From an uncultured Clostridia bacterium (GTDB lineage Bacteria > Bacillota > Clostridia > Christensenellales > CAG-917), in assembly GCA_944372795.1 (NCBI GenBank), contig CALWAF010000002.1:1-64000 (forward strand): a stretch of 64,000 nucleotides of DNA, written 5' to 3'. Of this stretch, positions 16,928 through 26,047 are shown piece after piece. The notes under the pieces were generated by a model. It was not told where the DNA came from. It was given only the letters and a program-made list of their open reading frames with translations, and searched no databases. The position numbers and the translations under genes were made by a program. Every line of letters starts with the position of its first letter. Positions within the stretch are counted from its first letter, which is position 1.

Positions 16928-17877
16928 ATTCTGTCCCGCGCGGCTTTAAGGAGCTTGTCGATGACATCCTCGTAAAAGCCGTTCATCCTGCATCCGGCGG
17001 CGCGGGAGTGACCGCCCCCTCCGAATGCGTAAGCGATGTCGCTTGCATCCGCTCTTTCCTTGGTGCGGACGCTCACTTTGAAATTCTTGTCGGCGACCTC
17101 GGAGACCGCGAACGCCACTTCCACTCCGTCCACGTCGATGGCAGAGGCTATCATCCCCTCCGTGTCGGCGGGAGACGTCGAAGTCGCCTCGAAGTCCGAG
17201 CGCATGAACGTGAGGACCGCGATGGCGCCGTCGTCATAGAATTTGCAACGGGAAAGCACACGGTTTTTGAGTGCGAACACGTTGGGAGTGAGTCTGCGAT
17301 GGACGCGGTAGATGATGTCTGCGGCGTCGATGTCGTATGCCATGAGCCGTCTTGCGATGTCGTGGGTGCGCGCCGTGGTGGACGGATATTGGAAACAACC
17401 CGAGTCCGCAACGATGCCCGCAAAAAGCAGGGCTGCGACCCTGTCGTCGATGAGCCCCATGCCGTCAAGCAGCAGGAAGACGATCTCCGCACAGGCGGAG
17501 GCGTCCGCTTCGACGTAGTCGAACTGCGCGAAATTCTCGTGCGATTTGTGGTGATCGACAGCCGCTCGGCGCTTTGCCGAAAGGAAGCACTTCCCCGCGC
17601 CGCCCAGACGCGAAAGATCGCTGCTGTCCACCGCGAACGCGAGCTCGTGCGCCCGCTTATCGGGAAGCGTGAAACTCTCCGCTCCTTCCATGAAGGCGTA
17701 CTTTTCGGGCACGGGAGAGTCGCACACGGGGATCGCCGTTTTGCCGGCATTGTTCAGCGCTCTGCACACGGCAAGGGCGCACGCGATGGTGTCGCCGTCG
17801 GGATTGGTGTGACAGAAGACGGCGATGTCCTTCGCGCTACTTAACATATCGGCGATCTTTTGCAGCTTGTCGTTCAT
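16924..17877 (-). CDS. nrnA: DHH-family oligoribonuclease / PAP phosphatase NrnA
   Basis: Degrades nano-RNA and pAp (317 residues). The DHH metal motifs are visible: CHTNPDGDTIACAL near residue 20, AVDSSDLSRL, VDHHKSHENFAQF and, for the DHHA1 domain, FGGGGHSRAAGCRM near the C-terminus. In many Clostridia nrnA sits between rbfA and truB, as here. It overlaps both neighbours by 4 nt. Confidence 0.94.
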   Translation of the reverse strand: MNDKLQKIADMLSSAKDIAVFCHTNPDGDTIACALAVCRALNNAGKTAIPVCDSPVPEKYAFMEGAESFTLPDKRAHELAFAVDSSDLSRLGGAGKCFLSAKRRAAVDHHKSHENFAQFDYVEADASACAEIVFLLLDGMGLIDDRVAALLFAGIVADSGCFQYPSTTARTHDIARRLMAYDIDAADIIYRVHRRLTPNVFALKNRVLSRCKFYDDGAIAVLTFMRSDFEATSTSPADTEGMIASAIDVDGVEVAFAVSEVADKNFKVSVRTKERADASDIAYAFGGGGHSRAAGCRMNGFYEDVIDKLLKAARDRM

Positions 17878-18257
17878 TTTTCCTTTGCGGTGTCCCCTGC
17901 GTCTTCCGCGGGGATGTCGATGGTCTTCAGGATGCTGTCGATATGCATACCGTAGTCCACGCTGGTGTCGAGGACGAAGTTGAGCTCCGGAAGCAGCCTT
18001 ATCTCCACCAGCTCTTTCAAGCGGTTGCGGATGAAAGTGCGGGAGCGTTTCAGCGTTTCTATGGCGCCCGCCCTCTCATCTTCGGAGGCTGCATAGACCG
18101 AGACGTACACTTTCGCGAATTTGAGATCGGGCGTCGTGGAGACTTTTGTCACGCTCACGATGCCCGACCCGAGGCGGGGATCCTTGAGGTCATGCGAGAT
18201 GACGGCGGCGATCTGCCGCTGCAGCTCGGAATTGACGCGTTCGATCCTAATCTTCAT
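17874..18257 (-). CDS. rbfA: Ribosome-binding factor A
   Basis: A 127-residue KH-fold factor for maturation of the 30S subunit and 16S rRNA 5' end. [20 protein letters not shown] starts the fold, and DPRLGSGIVSVTKVSTTPDL with AKVYVSVYA follows. LLPELNFVLDTSVDYGMHID matches the conserved end. A short acidic/Lys tail follows. It overlaps infB by 11 nt, tighter than usual. Confidence 0.95.
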   Translation of the reverse strand: MKIRIERVNSELQRQIAAVISHDLKDPRLGSGIVSVTKVSTTPDLKFAKVYVSVYAASEDERAGAIETLKRSRTFIRNRLKELVEIRLLPELNFVLDTSVDYGMHIDSILKTIDIPAEDAGDTAKEK

Positions 18258-20988
18258 TGATCTGCTCCATTACGAAGGCTTCGATGACGTCGCCCACTTT
18301 GATGTCCTGATAGTTCAGGAGCATGATGCCGCAGTCGAAGTTCTTCGCCATTTCTTTGACGTCGTCCTTGCCGTGACGGAGGGAAGCGATCTCCGAGGTG
18401 ATCTGCACCGCACCGCCGCGCAGCAGCCTTGCTTTCGCGCCGCGCACGATCTTGCCGTCCGTGACATGGCAGCCCGCGATGATGCCGACTCCCGTGATCT
18501 TGAACAGCTCTCTGACCTCGGCGCTGCCCAGCACGTTCTCGCGGAACTTGGGCTCCAAGAGACCCTTGACCGCCTTTTCGATGTCCTCGATGGCGTTGTA
18601 GATGATGTCGTAGAAGCGGATGTCGATGTGCTTTTGAGCGGCAAGCGCTTTGGCATTTGCGTCGGGACGCACGTTGAAGCCGATGATGATGGCTTTCGCG
18701 GTGTCCGCAAGCGTGACGTCGCTCTCCTTGATGGCGCCGACTGCCCCGTGGATGATGTCGATGTCCACTTCCTCGTTGCCGAGTTTGGAAAGGGACTGCT
18801 TGACCGCCTCGAGGGAGCCTTGGACGTCCGCTTTGATGATGAGCTTGACGGACTTGAGCTCGCCCTTCTTGATCTTGTCGAAGAGGTCGTTGAGGGAGAC
18901 GGAGCCGGAGTCGTCGGAGGATGCCGCGAGTTTCAGGCGACGTTCCTCTGCAAGCTCTCTTGCGAACTTCTCGTCCGCGACGACGTCGATGATGTCGCCG
19001 GCTTCGGGCACTTCGTCCCAACCCGTGACGGACACGGGGGTGGAGGGACCTGCCTTTTTGACCTTTCTGCCCTTGTCGTCCACCATAGCCCTGATCTTGC
19101 CGGTGGAAGTGCCTGCAACGACGTTGTCGCCTATGCGCAGCGTGCCCGTCTGCACGAGTATTGTCGCCACTTTGCCCACGCCTTTGTCGAGGCGGGCTTC
19201 GATGATGGTGCCGCGTGCGGGACGGTCGGGATTGGCTTTGAGCTCTCTTATCTCCGCCATGATGAGGATGTTTTCCAAGAGGCTTTCCACGCCCTCGCCC
19301 GTCTTTGCAGAGACGCGGACGACGGGGGTCTCGCCGCCCCATTCTTCGGGCAGCAGATCATAGTTGGTGAGCTGTTGCAGCACCTGATCGGGATTGGCGC
19401 CCTGCTTGTCTATCTTGTTGATAGCGACGATGATGGGCACTTCCGCCTGTTTTGCGTGGTTGATCGCCTCGATGGTCTGCGGCATTATGCCGTCGTCGGC
19501 GGCGACCACCAGCACGGCGATGTCGGTGACCTGCGCGCCGCGCGCTCTCATGGACGTGAACGCCTCGTGACCGGGAGTGTCCAAGAAAGTGATGGGCGAG
19601 CCTTTCAAGGAGACGGTGTACGCGCCGATGTGCTGCGTTATGCCGCCCGCTTCGCCGCCCGCGACGTTCGCCTTGCGGATGTAGTCGAGAAGGGACGTCT
19701 TGCCGTGGTCGACGTGACCCATGATGGTGACCACGGGAGGACGGGGTTTGAGTTTCGCGGTGTCTTCGTCGTCGATGACGAGTTTCGCGGAAAGAGTGTC
19801 CTCGAAAGTGACCTCGGGCTTGAGTTCGAGAGTGATGGGACGCCCTTTTGTGATCTCGCCGATGACGAGTTCCGCAGTGGCGAAGTCCACGCTCTCGTTG
19901 ATGGTCTTGATGATGCCCAGCATGAACAGGGTCTTGATTATCTCCGCTCCCGCTATGCCCGTCTTTTCGCTGAGGACTTTGATGGGCACGGGATCGCTGG
20001 TGATGACGGCGTGGTCGATGACCGTCACCTGACCGCCGCCGGAGGACTTGGAACGCGCCTTGAACACGCGCACTCTGGTCTCTTCGTCATCAAGCGCCAT
20101 CTTGGTGTCGTCGACGATGTAACCCTTCTTCATCAGATCGCGTTTGCTGAGTTTGCCGCGATCGTCACTGCGCTGCACAGAGGTCTTGCCGCCGTTCTTG
20201 CCCTTCTGATTGGAGGACTTGCCCGCAGGTATATTGGCGGGAGGCATCACGCTGCCCGTTCTCATAGCGCCCTGACCGAAGGGACGAGTGCCCGTCTGGG
20301 GTCTGTCACCCTGCGGACGCGGCGATCTGCCGCCCGAATAGCCGCCCTCGAAGACGCGGGTCTTTATGGACCCCTGCGACTTGGGTGCGGGAGTGGGCGG
20401 GACGTATATCCTTCTCACCTGACCGTCGGGGAGGATCTCCTCCTTGACAGAGGGATTGGAGGTGGGGAGGATCTTACGCTCCTGCTTTTCGGGAGCTTTC
20501 GCGGTTTCCTTTGCCTTTTTTTGCTCCTTCTTTTCCTCTGCCTTGACCTCGGGAGCGGGTTCCGCGACGGGTCCCGCTTCCTTTTCGGGTGCGGGCTCGG
20601 GTGCGGGCGCCTCTTTTTCGGAAGGTGCCTGCGCGGCGGCTTTCTCTGCCTCTTCCGCCTCGCGCTCTTCCGCTTTTACCTCGGGAGCGGGCTCCGCGAC
20701 GGGCTCCGCTTCCTTTTCGGGTGCGGGCTCGGGTGCGGGTGCCTCTTTTTCGGAAGGTACCTGTGCGGCGGCTTTCTCCGCCTCTTCAGCAAGACGCTCC
20801 TCTTCCAGCCTCTTTGCTTCTTCCTGCGCAACGAGAACGGCGCGGCGGCTCCTGACCGTCGCGATGAGGGCGTCGGCTTTGGCGCGTTCCTCCGCGATGC
20901 GGGAGATCAGCTCCGCGAGCTTTCCCGACTTGTAAGCGCCGATCTGTTTGACGGCGTCTTGGGTGATTTCCTTTTTCGTTTCGCTCAT
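18247..20988 (-). CDS. infB: Translation initiation factor IF-2
   Basis: GTPase that places initiator tRNA on the 30S subunit (913 residues). The ATG at 20988 follows GAGGTAGCT and begins MSETKKEI; a longer upstream frame lacks any IF-2 character. A charged N-terminal domain (1-340) contains a 44-residue tandem duplication rich in Ala, Pro, Glu and Lys. The G domain has GHVDHGKTS (G1, about 421), DTPGHEAFT (G3) and NKIDK (G4). Domains II-IV follow, including [19 protein letters not shown]. It lies 2 nt after ylxQ. Confidence 0.97.
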   Translation of the reverse strand: MSETKKEITQDAVKQIGAYKSGKLAELISRIAEERAKADALIATVRSRRAVLVAQEEAKRLEEERLAEEAEKAAAQVPSEKEAPAPEPAPEKEAEPVAEPAPEVKAEEREAEEAEKAAAQAPSEKEAPAPEPAPEKEAGPVAEPAPEVKAEEKKEQKKAKETAKAPEKQERKILPTSNPSVKEEILPDGQVRRIYVPPTPAPKSQGSIKTRVFEGGYSGGRSPRPQGDRPQTGTRPFGQGAMRTGSVMPPANIPAGKSSNQKGKNGGKTSVQRSDDRGKLSKRDLMKKGYIVDDTKMALDDEETRVRVFKARSKSSGGGQVTVIDHAVITSDPVPIKVLSEKTGIAGAEIIKTLFMLGIIKTINESVDFATAELVIGEITKGRPITLELKPEVTFEDTLSAKLVIDDEDTAKLKPRPPVVTIMGHVDHGKTSLLDYIRKANVAGGEAGGITQHIGAYTVSLKGSPITFLDTPGHEAFTSMRARGAQVTDIAVLVVAADDGIMPQTIEAINHAKQAEVPIIVAINKIDKQGANPDQVLQQLTNYDLLPEEWGGETPVVRVSAKTGEGVESLLENILIMAEIRELKANPDRPARGTIIEARLDKGVGKVATILVQTGTLRIGDNVVAGTSTGKIRAMVDDKGRKVKKAGPSTPVSVTGWDEVPEAGDIIDVVADEKFARELAEERRLKLAASSDDSGSVSLNDLFDKIKKGELKSVKLIIKADVQGSLEAVKQSLSKLGNEEVDIDIIHGAVGAIKESDVTLADTAKAIIIGFNVRPDANAKALAAQKHIDIRFYDIIYNAIEDIEKAVKGLLEPKFRENVLGSAEVRELFKITGVGIIAGCHVTDGKIVRGAKARLLRGGAVQITSEIASLRHGKDDVKEMAKNFDCGIMLLNYQDIKVGDVIEAFVMEQINED
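20540..20800 (-). repeat. 132-bp tandem duplication inside infB
   Basis: The phrase starting GGGAGCGGG at 20551 recurs at 20683, a 132-bp (44-codon) period. Both copies encode a block running from EKAAAQ through [16 protein letters not shown] to EVKAEE. Few substitutions separate them, so the duplication is recent or homogenised. Confidence 0.75.
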
Positions 20989-20990
20989 AG

Positions 20991-21272
20991 CTACCTCGTA
21001 AGGTTTATGATCGCCGCGGCGAGGGATGCGTCGGTGACGGCGATCGCTTTGACGTTGTCGCGATGCGTTGCTTCGGGGAGGTCTTCCACCTCGATGTAAG
21101 GCACCGCGGCGCATTTTCTTTTCAGCTCTGCCCTGAACTTCTCGGGAGCGGCGGCGTCCGCCAGCACCACGAGCGGTTTTGCGCGCTTTTCGGTGATGCG
21201 CTCCGCACCGTACAGCACGGAGCCCTTCCTTTGCGCGAAGCCGATGTAAGGGGCGATGTCAGATGCGTGCAT
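20991..21272 (-). CDS. ylxQ: YlxQ-type L7Ae-family RNA-binding protein
   Basis: A 93-residue L7Ae/L30e-fold protein found between ylxR and infB in Firmicutes; members bind kink-turn RNA. GFAQRKGSVLYGAERITE is the conserved N-terminal element, followed by PLVVLADAAAPE and, near the end, NVKAIAVTDASLAAAII. It overlaps ylxR by 14 nt and stops 2 nt before infB. Its cellular role is not well defined; ribosome-associated is the usual inference. Confidence 0.88.
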   Translation of the reverse strand: MHASDIAPYIGFAQRKGSVLYGAERITEKRAKPLVVLADAAAPEKFRAELKRKCAAVPYIEVEDLPEATHRDNVKAIAVTDASLAAAIINLTR

Positions 21273-21516
21273 AAAGCTCCTTTGCGACCTCTTCGGGGAC
21301 GGCGCATTTCAGCGCGGCGTTGATAGCCCTCTTTTTAAGAGCGAGATCCACGCACGCTTTGGTGGGGTGTATCCACACGCCTCTGCCCTCGGCTCTTCCG
21401 GTGTCGTCCACGAATATCCTGCCGTCGCGCGATCTGCACACGCGGATGAGCTCGGACTTCGGAGCGTGTTCGCGGCAAGCCGCGCATTTGCGGATGCAGG
21501 GCGCGTTACTCGGCAT
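21259..21516 (-). CDS. ylxR: YlxR (DUF448) nucleic-acid-binding protein
   Basis: An 85-residue YlxR-fold protein with the signature CIRKCAACREHAPKSELIRV and GRGVWIHPTKACVDLALKK. The nusA-ylxR-ylxQ-infB order is standard. Work in B. subtilis links YlxR to RNase P RNA binding and modulation, which is of interest because rnpB is in the same window; no direct link is visible here. It overlaps nusA by 11 nt. Confidence 0.92.
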   Translation of the reverse strand: MPSNAPCIRKCAACREHAPKSELIRVCRSRDGRIFVDDTGRAEGRGVWIHPTKACVDLALKKRAINAALKCAVPEEVAKELYARI

Positions 21517-22585
21517 CCGTGCTCTCTTCCGCGGGCATCTCTTTCATGATGGCGGAATAGGGCTTGACGTCTATCTTCCAGCCGGTGAGTTTTGCCGCAA
21601 GGCGGGCGTTTTGCCCGTTTCTGCCGATGGCGAGACTGAGTTTCTCGTCGGGGACGACCACGCGGGCGGTCTTGTCCTCTTCGTTGATGGAGACCATGAG
21701 CACCTGCGCGGGGCTCAACGCTCTCGCGATATACTCTATGGCGTCGGAGCACCACTCGATGACGTCCACTTTTTCGCCGCCGAGCTCGCCGACCACCGCG
21801 TTGACGCGCACGCCCTTGTTGCCTATGCAGGAACCGACGGCGTCCACGTTGGGATCTTCGGAATAGACCGCGAGTTTGGTGCGGAAGCCACCCTCTCTCA
21901 CGATGCCCACGATCTTGACAAGACCCGCCTTGATCTCGGGCACTTCCAGCTCAAACAGCCTCTTGACAAAGCCTGCGGAGCTTCTGGACACCATCACCTG
22001 CGGGCCGTTCCTGCCCTCGCGGATCTTCTTGATGTACACCTTGATGACGTCGCCGACGTTGTAGGTCTCGGTGGGGATCTGGTCGCTCTGCGCCATGACG
22101 CCCTCCATCTGCGAGCCGCTTATCTCGACATAGACTGTGGGACCTTCCTTGCGGCGCACGATGGCGTTCAGGATCTCGCCCTGACGCTCCGTCATCTCGT
22201 TGCGGACGTATTCCTTCTTGGCGTCGTTGAGTTTCTGCATGATGACCTGCTTCGCGGTCTGCGCCGCGATGCGGGAAAAATCCTTGGGAGTGATGTCCTC
22301 GACGACGACGTCGCCCACCTTGTAGGAGGGTTTGATCTCGTGCGCTTCTTCGAGAGAGATCTGCTCGTCGGGGTCTTCGACCTCTTCGACGACGATCCTG
22401 TGCGCGTAGACGTTGACAGCCTGTTTTTCCTCGTTGAACCTGACGGCGATGGGTTTGCTCTCGCCGTATTCCTTCTTGTAGGCTGCAGCGATGCCCGACT
22501 CGAGGGCGTCGACAAGCACTTCTTTGGAGATTATCTTCTCTTTTGCGAAGTCTTCGAGTGCCTGAAAGAATTCCTTGTTGATCAT
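21506..22585 (-). CDS. nusA: Transcription termination/antitermination factor NusA
   Basis: An RNA polymerase-associated factor (359 residues, the short Firmicutes form without the C-terminal acidic repeats). The N-terminal domain begins MINKEFFQALEDFAKEK. The S1 domain is around VYVEISGSQMEGVM and GDVIKVYIKKI. The KH domains contain GSCIGNKGVRVNAVVGELGG and LSLAIGRNGQNARLAAKLTG. GGAGGAAAAA precedes the ATG. It lies 9 nt after rimP. Confidence 0.97.
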   Translation of the reverse strand: MINKEFFQALEDFAKEKIISKEVLVDALESGIAAAYKKEYGESKPIAVRFNEEKQAVNVYAHRIVVEEVEDPDEQISLEEAHEIKPSYKVGDVVVEDITPKDFSRIAAQTAKQVIMQKLNDAKKEYVRNEMTERQGEILNAIVRRKEGPTVYVEISGSQMEGVMAQSDQIPTETYNVGDVIKVYIKKIREGRNGPQVMVSRSSAGFVKRLFELEVPEIKAGLVKIVGIVREGGFRTKLAVYSEDPNVDAVGSCIGNKGVRVNAVVGELGGEKVDVIEWCSDAIEYIARALSPAQVLMVSINEEDKTARVVVPDEKLSLAIGRNGQNARLAAKLTGWKIDVKPYSAIMKEMPAEESTDAE

Positions 22586-22594
22586 TTTTTCCTC

Positions 22595-23080
22595 CTAAAA
22601 CCCGATGTACGGTTGCACCTTGGTTTTGTTATTTCTGTTTATGGTTTTTTCTTTTTCGTATTTGCCGAGGGTGACGATGGTGAAATCCTCCGCCGTGTAC
22701 CCCGTGAGCGTGCCTCGGAATGTGCAGTCGGGAGTGATGGCCTCGATCTCGGTGCCGAGTGCGCGCCTGAAATCGTCGTCCGTCACGATGGGACGGTCCA
22801 GCCCCGACGAGGATACGTTGAGGATGTAGTCGTCGGGGAAAAGCTCCGCCACGGTGTCGAGTGCGTCGGAAACTGCGCCGTGCACCTTCTCGCAGTCGTC
22901 GAGGGTGACCTCGTCGGGATGCCAGATGAACACGGTGAGGTTGAATTTGCCGTATTCCTTCGTATAGCGGATCTCTACGGTCTCGTAATCCGCACCGAGG
23001 GACGCGACCGCATCCTCCACCAGCTTCTCGATCTTGCTTCGCGCGTCTTCGGACAGCGCGGAACGGGCGTCTCTTGCCAT
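22595..23080 (-). CDS. rimP: Ribosome maturation factor RimP
   Basis: A 161-residue factor for 30S assembly. The N-terminal alpha/beta domain has LVEDAVASLGADYETVEIRY. The central motif DDCEKVHGAVSDALDTV and LNVSSSGLDRPIVTDDDF (usually SSPGLDRPL) are diagnostic. An Sm-like C-terminal domain follows. AAGGAGA stands 5-6 nt before the ATG. It starts the nusA section of the superoperon directly after a terminator-like hairpin. Confidence 0.95.
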   Translation of the reverse strand: MARDARSALSEDARSKIEKLVEDAVASLGADYETVEIRYTKEYGKFNLTVFIWHPDEVTLDDCEKVHGAVSDALDTVAELFPDDYILNVSSSGLDRPIVTDDDFRRALGTEIEAITPDCTFRGTLTGYTAEDFTIVTLGKYEKEKTINRNNKTKVQPYIGF

Positions 23081-23090
23081 GATCTCTCCT

Positions 23091-23120
23091 TAAAACAAAG
23101 AGTGAGCGGCTGCTCACTCT
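23091..23120 (-). terminator. Terminator-like hairpin ahead of rimP
   Basis: AGAGTGAGC (23099-23107) and GCTCACTCT (23112-23120) form a 9-bp stem with a 4-nt loop. On the minus strand TTTGTTTT follows, running directly into the rimP ribosome binding site. It can end transcripts from the upstream exonuclease gene or attenuate entry into rimP-nusA. A weak promoter (TTGCGC, 17 bp, TATTTT) can be drawn upstream of it. Confidence 0.65.
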
Positions 23121-23265
23121 CAGTAGTTCCTACTTAAAGCATATATAAAATAACACATAAAAGAAGCTCGCGCAAGCGTTTTTGCACCCGTTTTGCACAA
23201 TTTTGCGCGAATTTTCTCTTTTTCGTCTTTTACGCGCCCTTTTCGCGCCTTTTGACCTACGAATG

Positions 23266-24849
23266 TCAGATGCGCTCCGCTATCACCCGCAGCAGTTCCA
23301 CCGTCGCAAAGACGTCTCCCATCGCGCGGTGGGCTTCGATGTGCGTGATGCCCAGCATCTTGGTCAGCGCCTCGAGTCCGACGTGGCGCGCCTCGGGGAT
23401 ATATCGCCTTGCGAGCAAGAGCGTGTCTTCGAGCTCGTTGTCGAAGATATATCCTTCCGCCTGCGCATATTTGTTGAGCAGCGGGAAGTCGTAGGAGGAT
23501 ATGTTGTGCCCCACCAGCACCGCGCCTCGCGTAAATTTGAAAAAGTCGGGCAGCACCTCTTTGAACGTGGGCATCCCCCGCACCATGGAGTCGGTGATGG
23601 AAGTCGTCTCGGTGACCACTTCCGGGATGTGGCACTTGGGGTCAAGCAGCGTGGAAAAGGTCTCTGTGATCTTGCCGTCCTTCACCTTCGCCGCGCCTAT
23701 CTCGATGGGTTCGATGGTGGGGATATCCAGCCCCGTTGCCTCGAAGTCGAAGATGACGAAGGTCTTGCCGAGGAAATATCCCGGCGTCTTTTTCGCCTCG
23801 CCGTCGTCGAACAGCGTCTTTTGAGAGGTCGGCTCGGTGAAAGGCTGCGGACGTATCAGCGAATATTTTGCGGGCACAGGCTTCGATGCCGCCGCCTGTA
23901 TGGAGGAAAAGTCTATCTTTGCCGAGAACATCGCGTTGATGGCAAAGCTCGGTGCGCCGTTATATGAGGATATGGTCACCTTCCCCGTGCACACCACCTC
24001 GTCCTTTTCGCCTACGGAGTCGAACACGGATGCCTCTTCCGCGCGCGGGAAGCAGACGCAGTCCATCCTCCCCGTGGTGTCGTCCAAGAAGAAGCGGACG
24101 AGAGGCAGTTCCTCGGGCCCGTTCTTCGGGTCGTCCGGGGTGTACTTTTTGTTCTTGTAAGTGCGTTTCGTGAGCCCCGTCACCCTTCCGCACAGCACCA
24201 CATTGTCCACCGCCGCTTTCACGTCCGCGATGTAAGCGGGCATACGTGATATCCCCGCGATCTTGCCCCGCGCATATATCTTTTTGCCCGTTTCCACGGT
24301 GATGAGGCGCATATTCGGGTCTTTGACCACCACGCTTTCGCCTAGGTCGTCGAAGACGGGAGGTGTCGCGCTCTCCGTCTCTCGCAGGGTCACGGATATG
24401 TGCTGATTGAAATTGTTGTCCAAAAAGTCGCGGAGCCCGCCCGTTCCGTCCGCAGTCTGCAGCATCTTGCAAAGAGGCGGCTCCAACGACAAAGTCACCG
24501 AAACGGTGTCGGTGTCGGCAGAGACCGCGACGTTTTCCGCCGAAAGCGCCCTGAACACTATGGCGTTGGTAGCGTTGAAGTACTCCATCACCTTGTTGCG
24601 CACGGTGCCTTCGTCGGCAAACGTCCTTATGTATTCGGCGTGCACGTCAACTCCCGCGAATATCTCGGAAAGGACTTCGTCCACTTTCTTTTTCTTGTCG
24701 TCATCGAAAGCTCTCGCGTCATACGCAGATATGAGGAAACGCACGGTGAGAATGCCCGTGTCCTTTTGATAGAGCGCGGATCTGAATTTGAGCATGGGGA
24801 ACGCTCCTCCGCTCGCTCTTTCGAATTCCTCGGTAAATTTGTTGTGCAT
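23266..24849 (-). CDS. PolC-like N-terminal/OB/DEDDh-exonuclease protein at the polC locus, lacking PHP and polymerase parts
   Basis: A 527-residue protein occupying the exact place of polC (between ispG/rseP and rimP). Residues 1-200 resemble a PolC N-terminal region. About 215-305 form an OB fold (VVLCGRVTGLTKRTYKNKKY, then VRFFLDDTTGRMDCVCFPR). About 360-527 form a DnaQ-type exonuclease with all DEDDh residues: D368 and E370 in FDFEATG, D454 in GHNISSYDFPLL, H507 and D512 in HRAMGD. The protein stops right after the exonuclease, and only 155 bp of non-coding DNA precede rimP. Full PolC is about 1,400 residues and carries PHP and polymerase domains. GGGAGGATAAT precedes the ATG at 24849. 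Proofreading in trans is an inference. Confidence 0.85.
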   Translation of the reverse strand: MHNKFTEEFERASGGAFPMLKFRSALYQKDTGILTVRFLISAYDARAFDDDKKKKVDEVLSEIFAGVDVHAEYIRTFADEGTVRNKVMEYFNATNAIVFRALSAENVAVSADTDTVSVTLSLEPPLCKMLQTADGTGGLRDFLDNNFNQHISVTLRETESATPPVFDDLGESVVVKDPNMRLITVETGKKIYARGKIAGISRMPAYIADVKAAVDNVVLCGRVTGLTKRTYKNKKYTPDDPKNGPEELPLVRFFLDDTTGRMDCVCFPRAEEASVFDSVGEKDEVVCTGKVTISSYNGAPSFAINAMFSAKIDFSSIQAAASKPVPAKYSLIRPQPFTEPTSQKTLFDDGEAKKTPGYFLGKTFVIFDFEATGLDIPTIEPIEIGAAKVKDGKITETFSTLLDPKCHIPEVVTETTSITDSMVRGMPTFKEVLPDFFKFTRGAVLVGHNISSYDFPLLNKYAQAEGYIFDNELEDTLLLARRYIPEARHVGLEALTKMLGITHIEAHRAMGDVFATVELLRVIAERI

Positions 24850-24905
24850 ATTATCCTCCCGCGTGGCGGAACATCTTCCGTTTTTCGACGAAACTACTCT
24901 ACAAT

Positions 24906-25994
24906 TCAATGATTTTTAGAATAGTCTGCAATATACTCATCCAACATTGACATAAACAGCGGCATCAGCATATTCGTGTCCACAGTGGTGACTATCTCGC
25001 CGTCCCGCATTATCACCGATCTCTCCTTGCCGCCCGCGATGCCGAGGTTGCTGTGCTTCCCCTCGCCTATGCCGTTGAGAGGACAGCCCATCACCGAGAT
25101 CTTGAGCGGAAGACGGACGTGCGCAGTCGCGCGCTCCACCGCAAGTGCGAGGCGCTCTACGTCTATCTCGGTGCGCGCGCAGGTGGGACATGATACCACT
25201 TCCACGCAGTCCTGTTTGAGTCCCAAGGAACGCAGCAGCGTCTTGCATGCCAGCACTTCTTCCACGGGAGAGTCGGAAAGAGAGATGCGCACGGTGTCCC
25301 CTATGCCCTCTTCGAGCAGGATCCCGATGCCGAGCGCGGATTTGACCAGACCGCTGCGCAGTGTGCCTGCTTCGGTGACGCCGAGGTGGAGAGGATAGTC
25401 GCACGCAGCGGCAAGGGCTCTGTTTGCCGCGATCATGGTGCGGACGTCGGAGGCTTTGACTGCGACGACTATGTCGTGCATATTGCAGCTCTCGAACACG
25501 TTTGCGCACTCGAGGGCGCTTTCGACAAGAGCTTCGCACTCCCCTTTTCCGTCGAATTTGGGGTCGCGGGAGCCGCCGTTGACTCCGACGCGCACGGGGA
25601 TGCCCTCGTCCGCCATCCTGCGGGCGAGCTCGCGTATCTCTTCCGCGTTGTGCATGTTGCCGGGGTTCATCCTGATCTTTTTCGCGCCGCCGGCTATGGC
25701 GAGATGCGCAAGTTTGCAGCTGTAATGGATGTCCGCGATGAGCGGCTTTCCCGTCGCTTTTGCGATCTTGCCGAACGCCTCTGCCGACGCCTCGTCGGGG
25801 ACGGCAAGGCGGATGAGGTCGCATCCTGCGTCCGAAAGCTCTTCTATCTGCCGCACGCAGCCGTCGATGTCGGTGGTGCGGGTGTTGAGCATGGACTGCA
25901 CGGTGACGGGAGCTCCACCGCCTATGGCGACGGTGCCCACTTTTACGCGCCTTGTGACGCGGCGTTTCGGCGTGTTTTTCTCTTCTTTGGTCAT
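24906..25994 (-). CDS. ispG: 4-hydroxy-3-methylbut-2-en-1-yl diphosphate synthase IspG (GcpE)
   Basis: Iron-sulfur enzyme of the MEP isoprenoid pathway (362 residues). VGTVAIGGGAPVTVQSMLNT opens the TIM barrel. The 4Fe-4S ligands are in SCPTCARTEID and VMGCPLNGIGEGKHSNLGIA. It sits with dxr and uppS in the same operon, so three isoprenoid and lipid-carrier steps are co-transcribed. It lies 53 nt downstream of rseP. Confidence 0.96.
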   Translation of the reverse strand: MTKEEKNTPKRRVTRRVKVGTVAIGGGAPVTVQSMLNTRTTDIDGCVRQIEELSDAGCDLIRLAVPDEASAEAFGKIAKATGKPLIADIHYSCKLAHLAIAGGAKKIRMNPGNMHNAEEIRELARRMADEGIPVRVGVNGGSRDPKFDGKGECEALVESALECANVFESCNMHDIVVAVKASDVRTMIAANRALAAACDYPLHLGVTEAGTLRSGLVKSALGIGILLEEGIGDTVRISLSDSPVEEVLACKTLLRSLGLKQDCVEVVSCPTCARTEIDVERLALAVERATAHVRLPLKISVMGCPLNGIGEGKHSNLGIAGGKERSVIMRDGEIVTTVDTNMLMPLFMSMLDEYIADYSKNH

Positions 25995-26047
25995 TATATC
26001 GCCTTTATTGTCCTGTTTCGAGGACGTTATATGCGCTTTTTTCTATC

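Noticed and set aside
18121-21099. Plus-strand 992-codon open frame antisense to infB
   Set aside because: A GC-rich shadow frame: no ribosome binding site, low-complexity Asp/Arg/Val composition, and infB on the other strand is certain.
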